DNA of 64,000 bases, taken from NCBI GenBank assembly GCA_015665415.1, contig JADFAE010000007.1, forward strand, positions 1 through 64,000, written 5' to 3'. Below are positions 16,030 to 26,464 of the stretch, piece by piece. The position numbers were made by a program, and so were the translations under genes. Position 1 is the stretch's first letter; every line of letters starts with the position of its first letter. The notes under the pieces are model-generated. The model was not told where the DNA came from. It did not search any database and was given only the letters and a program-made list of their open reading frames with translations. Source of the DNA: Roseobacter sp. Lineage in GTDB: Bacteria; Pseudomonadota; Alphaproteobacteria; Rhodobacterales; Rhodobacteraceae.

Positions 16030-17925
16030 CTAGCGCATCGCGCCCATCATCTCGATGAATTCGGGTTGCCAGCGCCAGTCCTCCATGTGCAGCATGCCAC
16101 AGCCCTGGGGCAGATCCGCCATCTGGTTCAACCGCCGCTGCACCAGAAAGGCCAGCCCCTCGATGCCGCTGCGCTCCAGCTGGGCCGTGCTCAGCACCCC
16201 CGGACCAAAGGCCTTGGCCAGCATCGCCAGAAAACCAACCGCCGCCTCGCGGTAGATCTGCTGCAGCTCCGCAGGCAGCCCGGCATGGGACCAGCGCAGG
16301 GTATTGATCAGCGCGCTCACCACCGGCTGCAGATCCGGCCAGGCCTCGGCTTCGGCCCGCAAGAACACCTCGCGGAACATGTTGAAACTGTAGAAATGGC
16401 GCGCATCCCCCTGTTTGATGTCCTGGGCCGCGTGCTGGCGATAGTGATAGCTCTGGCCAAAGACATGGGCCATCTCGCCACCATGCTGGGCACAGAGCAG
16501 CTGAAAGACCTGATCGTCAAAGGCGCGCACATGTTCGGGAAAGCCGATCTGCCAGTGATCCAGAAAATCACGCCGGTAGATCCGCCGCCAGATGCTGGGC
16601 TGGCCCTGCATCAGATCCAGACTGGGACTGAGAGCATAGCGGATCTCCCCCAGCCGCTGCAGCGGCCCTTCGGAAAAACGCGCCTGCTCCGCCTGCGGAT
16701 GGCGCTGCTCTGCCCCGGTCGCATCCACCTCAAAGGCAAAGAACTCTCCCTCCACCATGTTAAAGCCGCCATAGCGGGCCAGTTCCAGCAGGCTGGAAAA
16801 CAGCCCCGGATCGACCCGGTCATCGGCATCGACAAAAGCAATATGGGAGGCGTCGGAACAGGCGCGACCATGGTTGCGGGCCGAGGCGCAGCCGCCATTG
16901 GCCTTGGGCAACAGCTGCAGCCGGGAGCAGTCACGATAACGCTCTGCCACCAGATCACCGCTGCCATCGGTTGAGCCATCATCCACCACCAGCACCCGGA
17001 TATCAGGATTGTCATCCGCCAGCAGGCTGTCGAGGCAGGCACCGATGAAATCCCGGGCGTTATACATCGCCACCACCACATCCAGCCCCGGGCGGCGCGC
17101 GCCCAGGCTGTCCTCATGATCACGCCGCAGTGCCAGGTCGCCATGGAGCAGATAGATCTGCCGCTTCACCTCGGGGTCCTGCGGCAGCAGCGCCGCACTG
17201 GGAACATGCGAGACCAGCCGACCGGTGACAAAGGCAGTGGAAGTCGCATGCATCGCCTGGGCCAGCTCGGTCTCGACGCCGGGCGCATCCAGCTTGACCA
17301 GATCCGGGGCCAGCGCCGTCAGCAGACCGGGCGGCAGCGCCGGGCAGCTCTGAACGGCGCCATCGCCCGAGACCGCAGTGGCCGGGGCCAAACGCCCGCC
17401 CAGCCCCGGCAGGGCGCAAAAATCGCCCCATTGCGGTTGCGCCAGAAACTCAGAGAGGATTGCAGAGAGAATTTCAGAGCGCTCAAAGGCGTGATTTTCC
17501 CGTTTTAGGCTCTGATATATTGGAATGTCAGAGGCTGTGGCCTCGGGGTGAAAGCCGCCCTGCAGGCATGAAATATTCTCCAGCCCGCTGCGCTGCACCG
17601 TCTCCTGCAGGGCCTGATAGCGCGCACTGTCCGCCTCGATGCACAGCACCTGCCAGCGCGGAAAGGCAGCGGCGAAGGCCAGGCCAAACCAGCCCGCGCC
17701 CGCCCCGATATCCACACAGAGCCCCTGGAGGGGCAGCACCCGCGAGGCCAGGAACAGCTCATAGATCTCTCTCAGATCCTGTCGCCGCTGCTGCACCTCC
17801 AGGGCCTCCTCGCGGTGCCAGATCTCCACCTGCTGGCCAAAGGCCTGCACCGATGCACGCTGCAGGCTATCGCCCGCGGGCCTCGGCAGCGGCGTTGCAA
17901 GCGGTGGCGAGGTCCAGAATTTCAT
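16030..17925 (-). CDS. Methyltransferase-like / family 2 glycosyltransferase fusion
   Basis: This 631-residue protein has two parts. Residues 1 to about 270 resemble FkbM-type SAM methyltransferases, with the glycine-rich loop LCVDIGAGAGWFGLAFAAAF near 68-87 and an acidic strand end CIEADSARY near 94-102. From about 283 it is a GT2 (GT-A) glycosyltransferase: LDVVVAMYNARDFIGACLDS, then VLVVDDGSTDGSGDLV, then HIAFVDADDR with the metal-binding acidic motif, and a long C-terminal helical part. Such fusions both elongate and methylate a glycan. It lies first in a leftward group with convergent sulfotransferases on its 3' side; the next gene (GT2) starts 49 bases upstream. Substrates are unknown. 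Confidence 0.75.
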   Translation of the reverse strand: MKFWTSPPLATPLPRPAGDSLQRASVQAFGQQVEIWHREEALEVQQRRQDLREIYELFLASRVLPLQGLCVDIGAGAGWFGLAFAAAFPRWQVLCIEADSARYQALQETVQRSGLENISCLQGGFHPEATASDIPIYQSLKRENHAFERSEILSAILSEFLAQPQWGDFCALPGLGGRLAPATAVSGDGAVQSCPALPPGLLTALAPDLVKLDAPGVETELAQAMHATSTAFVTGRLVSHVPSAALLPQDPEVKRQIYLLHGDLALRRDHEDSLGARRPGLDVVVAMYNARDFIGACLDSLLADDNPDIRVLVVDDGSTDGSGDLVAERYRDCSRLQLLPKANGGCASARNHGRACSDASHIAFVDADDRVDPGLFSSLLELARYGGFNMVEGEFFAFEVDATGAEQRHPQAEQARFSEGPLQRLGEIRYALSPSLDLMQGQPSIWRRIYRRDFLDHWQIGFPEHVRAFDDQVFQLLCAQHGGEMAHVFGQSYHYRQHAAQDIKQGDARHFYSFNMFREVFLRAEAEAWPDLQPVVSALINTLRWSHAGLPAELQQIYREAAVGFLAMLAKAFGPGVLSTAQLERSGIEGLAFLVQRRLNQMADLPQGCGMLHMEDWRWQPEFIEMMGAMR

Positions 17926-17974
17926 CGCAGCTCTCCTGTCGCCAGCGACGGCCTTGTGATGCAGGGGGGCCGTC

Positions 17975-18958
17975 TCATGCTCTGCCCGCCATCAGATGCG
18001 CCTGGGCATAGCTCTGCAGGCTCTGGCGTTCATTGCGCGGATCAGGCGTCTCGGGGGAAATCACAAAGAACTGCGGATCCACCTGCCCCAAAGAGGCCCG
18101 CAAGAGGGCACGGTAAGCCCCCAGCTGATGCCGGGCAATGCGCTCCTCGCACCATTTCAGCAGCCGCAGGGCGCCAATGGAAACCGCACCGCGAAACCGC
18201 GCATTGGCACAGTCGGGATGCGCGGCCAAAAGCTGGAACATCACCGTCGTGGTGGCAATGACATCAAAGCGGATCTCAGAGCTGGCGCCGGTCAGCTGTG
18301 GCCGCAGCTGGCGGCGGAAATAGGTGAAACTGCGCGAGGCCAGCAAATGCACCGACCGGGCCTGGGCAATGCAGAGCGTGTGAAACAGGATATCCTCGAA
18401 GAAGTGATCATTGGGAAAGCACAAGCGCGCGCGCGCCAGCAGATCGCGGGCGATGAACTTATTGGCCGATTGCGGCTCATGGCTGGCGGCCCAGGCCTTG
18501 GTGGCGGCCAGATCCAGCCCCACCTCCCCCGCCTCTGCCGCTTCGGCCTCGGCCTGCAGCGCGCTGTCCTCATCCATGAAGCAGGCCAGCCTGCCCTGCG
18601 GCGGTGCCATCACACCGCGTACCAACAGCAGCTCTGCGGGCTGCGCCTGCAGCGCCTGCGCCACCTCGGCAAAGGCCCAGGGCGCGCGCAGATCATCGCC
18701 ATCCAGAAAGCAGATGTAATCACCGCTGCAATGGCGCAGGCCCCGGTTGCGCGCCGAAGACAGCCCGTCATTGGCCTGTTGCAACAGGGAGATGCGCGGG
18801 TCCTGCAGCCCCTGCAGCACCGCGCGGGTCTGGGCATCGGCCCCATCATCGACAATCACCAGCTGCAGGTCCTCATGGGTCTGGTTCAGCACCGAGGCGA
18901 TGGACTGCGCCGCCAGCGCGCCTTCGTTGAAAACCGTCATGACACAGGAAAATTTCAT
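17975..18958 (-). CDS. Family 2 glycosyltransferase
   Basis: This 327-residue GT-A fold enzyme has an N-terminal strand-loop (MKFSCVMTVFNEGALAAQSI), nucleotide-binding acidic residues in LQLVIVDDGADAQTR near 31-45, GLSSARNRGL near 65-74 and the metal-coordinating YICFLDGDDLRAPW near 81-94. GT2 enzymes invert configuration while adding a sugar from a nucleotide donor. Donor and acceptor cannot be read from sequence. GDP-colitose, UDP-galactopyranose/furanose and dTDP-rhamnose are all plausibly made by this replicon. It is preceded by the unknown 206-residue gene (13-base gap) and followed by the fusion glycosyltransferase, forming a leftward operon. Confidence 0.85.
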   Translation of the reverse strand: MKFSCVMTVFNEGALAAQSIASVLNQTHEDLQLVIVDDGADAQTRAVLQGLQDPRISLLQQANDGLSSARNRGLRHCSGDYICFLDGDDLRAPWAFAEVAQALQAQPAELLLVRGVMAPPQGRLACFMDEDSALQAEAEAAEAGEVGLDLAATKAWAASHEPQSANKFIARDLLARARLCFPNDHFFEDILFHTLCIAQARSVHLLASRSFTYFRRQLRPQLTGASSEIRFDVIATTTVMFQLLAAHPDCANARFRGAVSIGALRLLKWCEERIARHQLGAYRALLRASLGQVDPQFFVISPETPDPRNERQSLQSYAQAHLMAGRA

Positions 18959-18971
18959 CAGTATTGCCCCT

Positions 18972-19592
18972 TCATGCCACCCCGGTCACCGCAAAATCGC
19001 TGATCTGCAAATCGCCACTGCCCGGGGGCAGAAACAGATGCAGATCCAGCGCATGGGCCTGCTCCAGCATCGCAACCGGTGGCGCGATCTCGGCGCTGAC
19101 CCAGCTCAGGCCGGGCTGCAGCGCCAGCGCGGTGGCGGCAAAGATGTCGGTGAACCCGCCCTCCTGATGCAGCCTGAGCGCCAACCGCGCCTCCAAAGGC
19201 GGTGCCTCAGAAAAATCTGCCGCCTCAGCCTCTGGGGGCGCTGCTGTCTTGGCGGGGGAAATGGGCTGCAGCGCCAGTTGCAAGCGGCAATAAAACCGGC
19301 TGCAGTCCAGCCAATCGCCTACGCCCCGATCTGATCCCTGGCCTGATCCCTGGCCTGATCCCCGGCCCAATCTCCGGCCGGTTCTGGCACCCAGCTTGAT
19401 CCCCACCTCCAACCATTGCGCCACCGCGGTGACAGCGCGGATCTGCAGATCAAGACCGGCGCTGCGGCGGGCGGAAATCTGCCCCTGATCCGGCTCCACC
19501 GCCGCGTGAATGCGGCGCGAGAGGCGAATGTGATCCGCCGCCCGGCAGGCCGGAAAACACTCGGTTTCGCGCAGATCAAAATTCACCAGCAT
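18972..19592 (-). CDS. Unrecognised protein in the glycosyltransferase operon
   Basis: I do not recognise a family. The open frame extends to 19679, but the likely start is the ATG at 19592 (MLVNFDLRETECF), giving 206 residues. Alternating hydrophobic/polar stretches (LDLQIRAVTAVAQWLEVGIK; LHLFLPPGSGDLQISDFAVT) suggest a beta-sandwich. The centre holds a low-complexity insert, roughly GRRLGRGSGQGSGQGSDRG, encoded by tandem CCTGATCCCTGG units at about 19330-19380. No signal peptide or membrane segment is evident. Its place, 13 bases before a GT2 gene, suggests a carbohydrate-binding or glycosylation accessory role; this is inference only. Confidence 0.55.
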   Translation of the reverse strand: MLVNFDLRETECFPACRAADHIRLSRRIHAAVEPDQGQISARRSAGLDLQIRAVTAVAQWLEVGIKLGARTGRRLGRGSGQGSGQGSDRGVGDWLDCSRFYCRLQLALQPISPAKTAAPPEAEAADFSEAPPLEARLALRLHQEGGFTDIFAATALALQPGLSWVSAEIAPPVAMLEQAHALDLHLFLPPGSGDLQISDFAVTGVA

Positions 19593-19812
19593 GCCCTGTA
19601 TGCTCCCCCTCCCCGCAAAAACAACACAACCATATAGTGCAATGACGCACTCCGACATTGCAAGAGATTGATCACCCATAGGTTGCCTGTCGAGAATTCG
19701 ATCGCGCGCAGGCCTGATTGCTCAGCTGAGGGAGCGCGTGAACGCGAGCCGCAATCCCGCCTGCGGCCGGGCGCTTCTGCACCTGGCCTGCAGGCGTTCT
19801 GCGCCCGTTTTG

Positions 19813-21069
<1,257 letters not shown>

Positions 21070-21113
21070 TCAGCAGCCCAGGCCCCGCAGCAAGGGGGTG
21101 GGCAGTGGCGCGC

Positions 21114-22118
21114 TCAGCTCGCCCCCTCCCCGCCCTGCTCCGACCTGTGCTGCGCGATCATCGCCCGCAAAAGCGGGGTGACAAAATCTGCCATCAACTG
21201 GTTGCTGTCGGCAGGCAGCGTCATCTCGGCCAGCGGCATCTCGACCCCCGGCAGCGGATCAAGGAACAGGGCCTCGCGGTCGAAATAGCGCCGGGCCAGG
21301 GCCCGGTTGCCGCGCGCATATCCGTTAAGGATCCGCTCTCTCTGCGCATGCGGGATCAGCAGCTGAGACGGGGCCTGTTGCCCCGCGGCGGCACCAATCT
21401 TAGCGCAGGCCTCGGTCAGCAGGGCGCGATAGGGCTCTGGGGCCTCATCCAGCGGCAGGCGGCGCATGAATTCCGAGACCTGCGGCGCAAAACTGGGGTT
21501 CACCGGTGGGCCGCTGCCAAAGCGCTCAGGCGGCGGCAGATCGATACTGGTGCAGAACATCTCAACCGCGCCCCCCGGCGGCATCTGGCTGGGCTCATAA
21601 AGGTTGAGAATGACATTCTCGCGGCCAAAAATCTGCTCCAGGTGGCGCACGTAACGGTCATAATCGATCCAGTGGAACTGCTGCCGCTGGGCCAGAAACT
21701 CGGGCAGGGTGCAATGGCTCAGGCGGGGGTTCCACTGCCATTTGATATTCTGCAAATACCAGCTTTCCAGCCAGAGATCCTGACGCCGTAAAGCGAACAC
21801 AACTTTTACGTTAAAATACTTGCGGAACTCTCCTAGAGCGCTAAGGTTTTCCCGTATGCAGATATCTTCATCACTCAGAATAATCGTATGCAGCTCCATC
21901 TCATGGGCCGCGATGCGCCGCATCAACTCGGCGCAGAGCTGCTGCGGGCTTTTGCGGCCCGAAAACAGCGCATTGATCAGATGCACGTGACGGCGGGCCT
22001 TGAAGGGATAAAGCACCCCCTGCTGTTTCAGCGCCGCGATATTGCGATGCAGATACTGCTGCACCGCCGAGGTGCCGGTGCGATGGGCCCCGATATGAAA
22101 GATGAGGTTGCGCGTCAT
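21114..22118 (-). CDS. Sulfotransferase-like protein 5
   Basis: With the start at the ATG at 22118 (MTRNLIFHIGAHRTGTSAVQ) the protein has 334 residues. The phosphosulfate-type loop lies at 10-20. IILSDEDICI near 80-89 and VKVVFALRRQDLWLESWYLQ near 104-123 match the order of motifs seen in the 12-14 kb sulfotransferases. The open frame to 22199 adds a non-conserved stretch. The gene is 143 bases upstream of glf and reads the same way, with the galactofuranosyltransferase-like gene divergent. That suggests it sulfates a galactofuranose-containing glycan, but acceptor identity is not shown by sequence. Confidence 0.75.
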   Translation of the reverse strand: MTRNLIFHIGAHRTGTSAVQQYLHRNIAALKQQGVLYPFKARRHVHLINALFSGRKSPQQLCAELMRRIAAHEMELHTIILSDEDICIRENLSALGEFRKYFNVKVVFALRRQDLWLESWYLQNIKWQWNPRLSHCTLPEFLAQRQQFHWIDYDRYVRHLEQIFGRENVILNLYEPSQMPPGGAVEMFCTSIDLPPPERFGSGPPVNPSFAPQVSEFMRRLPLDEAPEPYRALLTEACAKIGAAAGQQAPSQLLIPHAQRERILNGYARGNRALARRYFDREALFLDPLPGVEMPLAEMTLPADSNQLMADFVTPLLRAMIAQHRSEQGGEGAS

Positions 22119-22349
22119 GTCGTCTCTGCTCACGGCTGCGTTTCCCCTCTGCGCTGTCTCATGGCTCGCTCTGCGCGCCCCAGGACAGCAAGACAGCACA
22201 ACCAGAATGAAATGTCACACCAAATTTTTCTCCAAAAACGTGCACTTCATTTCCCTTTCAAGCCCTGTGCTCAGCCCCAATCCTCCGGCCCCAATCCCCG
22301 CAATAGGCGTGCCAAGTAAGCGCCCCAAATCGTCATCAAGGCCCCTTCG

Positions 22350-24155
22350 ATGCTGACATTGCAAAACATCATTGCTCCCGAGCCGGGCGTCTGCAGCGAG
22401 CCGGACCTCTATTATCATGCCACAGGCGCGGCGCAGATCTGCCAGCAGGGATCCGGCTTTTGCCTGCTAACCGGCAGTCGGATCCGTTTTGATACCTATT
22501 TCAATCTGTTCAACCTCGGCACCTGGACCCAGGCCTGCCTGCTGGAGGGGCTGATCCTCGAGATCACCGCCCGGGGGCCGGGCGAGATCCGGGTGCTGCA
22601 TCTGCGCCAGGGCCATCCCGCAGAGATCCTGCATCAAAGCCGCCCCCAGCTGCACCCGGACAGCCCATATCAGATTGACCTCTCTGCCCTGCTCAGCGGC
22701 ACCCCAGAGGGGCTCTTGGCGCTGGAGCTCGTCGCTTTGGGCCCCGAAAAACTGCAGCTTTATACGGCCCGCTTTGCCACCCGCCGCCAGCCGCCCTCCC
22801 TGCCCCGGCTGGCGATCTCCATCACCACCTTCCAGCGCGAGCACAAGGTGCGCGACACCGTGGCCCGGCTGGACACCTTCCTGGCGCGCTCTGGCTTTGG
22901 CGACAACATCCATGTCCAGGTCATCGACAATGGCCAAAGCGCTGATATCCGCGCCGGGCCCCGGGTCACCGCCTATGCCAATCGCAATCTCGGCGGGGCT
23001 GGCGGCTTTGCCCGCGGCCTGCTGGAGGCCGAGGACCGTGGCTTCAGCCATTGTCTGTTCATGGATGACGATGCCAGTTTCCACATGGAGAATATCCTGC
23101 GCAGCTATATGCTGCTGACCCTGGCCCGCGATCCTCAAACCGCCCTGGCCGGGGCCATGATCGGCAACCGGCGCCAATGGGAGATGTGGGAAAACGGGGC
23201 CTATTTCGACGGCTCCTGCCATCCGCTGTTCAACGGCATTGATCTGCGCTGCCCGCAAGCGGTGCAACAGATGGAGCTGCGCAGCACCCAGGCCCGGCCC
23301 GCAACCTTCTATGGTGGCTGGTGGTTCTTTGCCTTCCCGCTGGCCGGGCTGCGCCGCCACCCGTTTCCGTTTTTTGTACGTGGCGATGACATCAGCTTTT
23401 CGCTGGCCAATGATTTCAACATTTTCACCCTCAATGGCGTGGTCTCCTTTCAGGATGATTTCATCGAAAAGGAAAGCGCCCAGACGCTCTATCTCGATCT
23501 GCGCAACCACCTGCTGCATCACCTGATCTTCGCGCAATTGGAGCGCTCGGCGCTTGGCACCGCGCGGATTGCCTGCCGCTTCATGATGCGCTCGATGCTG
23601 CGTTGCAAATATGAGAGCGCCGCCGCCCAGCTGATGGCCTGGCGCGATGTCATGCAGGGGCCGGTGTTTTTTGATCGCAATATCGACATGCAGGCCCGTC
23701 AGGCCAGTATCCGAGCGCTGATCAAGCAGGAACATTGGCAGCAGAACACAGACACCGCGCCACAAGAGCGACGCTGCTTCAGCCGCCTGCCCCGGCGTCT
23801 GCGCCATCTTCTGGGCCTGTTCAGCCTCAATGGCCACCTCTTGCCCTTCTGGAGCCGGGTCGGCGATCAAATCGTGCTGGAGATCGACGATCGCGGATTG
23901 GTCTTTCCCGCCTTTGGCGCCGCCCGGCTCACCTATCGCAATGGCACCGGCACCCAGGCCTATACGGTGCGCCATTCCAAGGCCCGTTTCTTTGCTCTGG
24001 CCTGGCAGATGCTGCTGGCCCTGACCCATTGGCTACGCCATCACGAGGAGCTCAAGCGCGCCTATCGGCGGGGCTATGGTGACATGACCACACGGCCCTA
24101 TTGGGAGGCCAAGCTGGGCCCCGCGCGCGCGCCCCGGGATCAGGCCGCCGAATAG
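22350..24155 (+). CDS. Galactofuranosyltransferase GlfT2-like, family 2 glycosyltransferase
   Basis: This 601-residue protein has the three-part layout of GlfT2: an N-terminal beta-rich domain to about 150, a GT-A domain from ISITTFQREHKVRDT near 157, and a long C-terminal helical region. The catalytic metal motif is Asp-Asp-Asp at 239-241 (CLFMDDDASF). NLGGAGGFARGL near 213-224 and WWFFAFPLAGL with FVRGDDISFSLAN farther on also resemble the bifunctional galactofuranosyltransferase, whose second acidic motif supplies the base. It sits divergent from a sulfotransferase and near glf, which makes UDP-Galf. Galf transfer is a strong inference from family plus context. Confidence 0.8.
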   Translation: MLTLQNIIAPEPGVCSEPDLYYHATGAAQICQQGSGFCLLTGSRIRFDTYFNLFNLGTWTQACLLEGLILEITARGPGEIRVLHLRQGHPAEILHQSRPQLHPDSPYQIDLSALLSGTPEGLLALELVALGPEKLQLYTARFATRRQPPSLPRLAISITTFQREHKVRDTVARLDTFLARSGFGDNIHVQVIDNGQSADIRAGPRVTAYANRNLGGAGGFARGLLEAEDRGFSHCLFMDDDASFHMENILRSYMLLTLARDPQTALAGAMIGNRRQWEMWENGAYFDGSCHPLFNGIDLRCPQAVQQMELRSTQARPATFYGGWWFFAFPLAGLRRHPFPFFVRGDDISFSLANDFNIFTLNGVVSFQDDFIEKESAQTLYLDLRNHLLHHLIFAQLERSALGTARIACRFMMRSMLRCKYESAAAQLMAWRDVMQGPVFFDRNIDMQARQASIRALIKQEHWQQNTDTAPQERRCFSRLPRRLRHLLGLFSLNGHLLPFWSRVGDQIVLEIDDRGLVFPAFGAARLTYRNGTGTQAYTVRHSKARFFALAWQMLLALTHWLRHHEELKRAYRRGYGDMTTRPYWEAKLGPARAPRDQAAE

Positions 24156-24156
24156 G

Positions 24157-24810
24157 CTATTTCATCAGCCTCTCATGCAGGTCGATCGCCTCGTCCAGAT
24201 CCTCGAAATAAGACACTTTGCCATGTTCCAGAACCAGACCTGAATCGCAGAACTGGCGCAGCTGAGGCATCGAGTGATTGACCATGATGGCACCGGAATG
24301 GCGCATCCGCTGGGCAAAGATGGCGCGGCTTTTGGCGCGGAAGCTGGCATCACCTACCGCCGTGACCTCATCCACCAGATAGGTGTCAAAGCGGATCCCC
24401 ATCGAGGCGCCAAAGGCCAGCCGCGCCCGCATGCCGGAGGAATAGCTGCGCAGCGGCATATGGTAGGATTTGCCCAATTCGGAAAATTCACCAACAAAAT
24501 CCACCAGCTCCTCGGTATCCACCCCATAGACCCGGGCGACAAAGCGGATGTTTTCGACCCCGGTAAGCTGACCGTGAAACGATCCCGCCAGCCCAACCTG
24601 CCAGGAGATGGTGCCATCAGAGACCACCCGGCCGTGATCCGGGCGCATGGTGCCGGAGATAATCTGCAACAGGGTTGATTTGCCCGCCCCGTTGCGCCCC
24701 AAGAGCGCCAGCGAGCGCCCGGTGGGCAGGGTGAGGTTGAGATCATCGATGACGATCTTGCGCTCCCCCTTGAGCCAGAAGCTCTTGGTCAGATTCTCGA
24801 ACCGGATCAT
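24157..24810 (-). CDS. kpsT: ABC transporter ATP-binding protein for polysaccharide export (KpsT-like)
   Basis: This 217-residue ATPase is the short form typical of capsule and O-antigen exporters. Walker A is GRNGAGKST at 38-46, the signature YSSGMRARLAFG near 136-147 and Walker B TYLVDEVTAVGD near 155-166. It would power export of the finished glycan with the KpsM-like permease encoded at 26465-27337. It converges with the GlfT2-like gene at one-base spacing and follows the KpsE-like gene by 25 bases on the same strand, so kpsE-kpsT form one unit with kpsM divergent. Confidence 0.9.
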   Translation of the reverse strand: MIRFENLTKSFWLKGERKIVIDDLNLTLPTGRSLALLGRNGAGKSTLLQIISGTMRPDHGRVVSDGTISWQVGLAGSFHGQLTGVENIRFVARVYGVDTEELVDFVGEFSELGKSYHMPLRSYSSGMRARLAFGASMGIRFDTYLVDEVTAVGDASFRAKSRAIFAQRMRHSGAIMVNHSMPQLRQFCDSGLVLEHGKVSYFEDLDEAIDLHERLMK

Positions 24811-24835
24811 GGCAATGGGATCTCCCGGGTCAGTC

Positions 24836-26344
24836 TCAGCTGCGGTCGCGGATGGAATAATAGATCAGCGACAGGATCGACCAGCCCAGCACCAGGAACA
24901 GCGCCACCAGCCCGCTCAGCACAAAGCGCTCGGGATATTCTGCCTCCTGGGCCCGGGTCGGATTGATATAGGTGGCCAGATAGCGGCTCTGGCGGCTGGC
25001 CTCATCCCGGGCCAGCGCCAGCCCGGTCAGCGCCGCGCGATAGGCCTCTTCGCTATATTCACGATCCACCGTCAGCCGTTCGAATTCGGAAATCAGCGAG
25101 GGGTAATCTTCGCCGACGCCGCCGGTATCGGTATTGGTCGAGGTAAAGGTCTGACGCTCGATATCGATCCGCTGGCGGATCACGTCGATGCGCTGCTGAG
25201 CCTTTTTCAGACGCGGATCGCCGGTGGCCACGGTGCCGCGCAAAAGATCATATTCGATCAGGGAGGTGGCCAGTTCCTGCTGCAGATTGTTCATCACCCC
25301 CATGCGGCCTTGAATATCGGCCTCCGGATCGACAATCCGGGTGCGGGTGCGAAACCGGGTCAAGGCCTCGCGCGCCGCCTTCATCTCTTCCACCGCCTCC
25401 TCGAGATCAGCCTGGGCATAGCCGATGGCATCGGCGCGGGCCTGCTGGTTCAGCGCATTGATGCGGGTCTGGCTTTCGGCAACAATCGCCCGGGTGATGG
25501 CCTGGGCGGTTTTGGGATCAAACCCCAGGGCCTGCACCTCGATGAGGCCGGAACTGCTGTCAAAGGAAATGCTGACAATGCGTTGCCAATACCAGATCAT
25601 CTCTTCCTGGGTCGCCTCCGGCCAGATCGAGAAGGCCCAATCGCTGGGCCAGTGTTGGCTGTAATGGGCGCGCAGATCGATCTGCGCATCCACCGCTTCC
25701 ATCATCTCCTGGCTCTGGATGAATTCATAGAGGATATCGCTGTCCGAGGCCGTGGAACTGCCGGCAAAACTGGCCAAGCCGCCCAACAGATCATTGGCAG
25801 AGCTGCTGTCCTGGCTGCGCACGGTAAAACCGGTGGTCGACTGATATTGGTCCTCGGCCACGGTTGCGAGATAGAAGATCACCGCCGCCAGCGGGGCCAG
25901 CACCAGCACCACAAAGCTGGCAATCAGCCCCCAGTGGCGTTTGCGCATCTTCGCCGGTCCTGCCAGCGGATAGCTCTGGGCCTCGACTTTGGCTTCAGCC
26001 GCGCTGCGTTTTTGATCGGATATTTCGGCGGCGGCTTCGGCGGCCTTCAGCCGCGTTTTCAGCTCCTGCACCTGCCGGTCGATGGGGCGGTTGCCTTTCT
26101 GCGCGACTTTGCCCGGATTGGCACCTGCCAGATTTGCAGCAGATGTCTGCCCCATATCCTGTCCTGCGGTTTGAACCGCAGTCCGCTCCCCCTCCGGCTG
26201 CGGCTTACCGCCCGGTTTTGAACCTGCGCCACCGCCCTGTTTTTTTGCTCCGGCCGCTGTCATGGGATGTTGTTTCTCCTCATCCACCTTGCCTCCGTCC
26301 ATGCTGGCCCCGCTTGCAGTGCTGGCGGGCCTCGACATCTGCAC
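24836..26344 (-). CDS. kpsE: Capsule polysaccharide export inner-membrane protein (KpsE/Wzz-type)
   Basis: The open frame gives 502 residues; starts at 26338, 26302 or 26263 are also possible, because the first about 100 residues are Gly/Lys/Pro-rich and non-conserved. The PCP-2 layout is clear. A first membrane helix lies at about 133-157 (WGLIASFVVLVLAPLAAVIF). A large periplasmic part follows, with coiled coil from about 300 (DLEEAVEEMKAAREALTRF) to 420. A second helix sits near the C-terminus (FVLSGLVALFLVLGWSILSL). Such proteins join the KpsMT transporter to an outer-membrane exporter. No outer-membrane KpsD/Wza partner is in the window. Confidence 0.88.
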   Translation of the reverse strand: MQMSRPASTASGASMDGGKVDEEKQHPMTAAGAKKQGGGAGSKPGGKPQPEGERTAVQTAGQDMGQTSAANLAGANPGKVAQKGNRPIDRQVQELKTRLKAAEAAAEISDQKRSAAEAKVEAQSYPLAGPAKMRKRHWGLIASFVVLVLAPLAAVIFYLATVAEDQYQSTTGFTVRSQDSSSANDLLGGLASFAGSSTASDSDILYEFIQSQEMMEAVDAQIDLRAHYSQHWPSDWAFSIWPEATQEEMIWYWQRIVSISFDSSSGLIEVQALGFDPKTAQAITRAIVAESQTRINALNQQARADAIGYAQADLEEAVEEMKAAREALTRFRTRTRIVDPEADIQGRMGVMNNLQQELATSLIEYDLLRGTVATGDPRLKKAQQRIDVIRQRIDIERQTFTSTNTDTGGVGEDYPSLISEFERLTVDREYSEEAYRAALTGLALARDEASRQSRYLATYINPTRAQEAEYPERFVLSGLVALFLVLGWSILSLIYYSIRDRS

Positions 26345-26464
26345 CCGGACGGGTCACATCCTAAACGCCCTGCGATCAGAGCTGTTTGTAATTGCCTGTA
26401 CTATGACCCATAGTATCGCCTGCCAACCCCTCCTTCACAACCACAGAATCCCGCAAGCCCGCAT

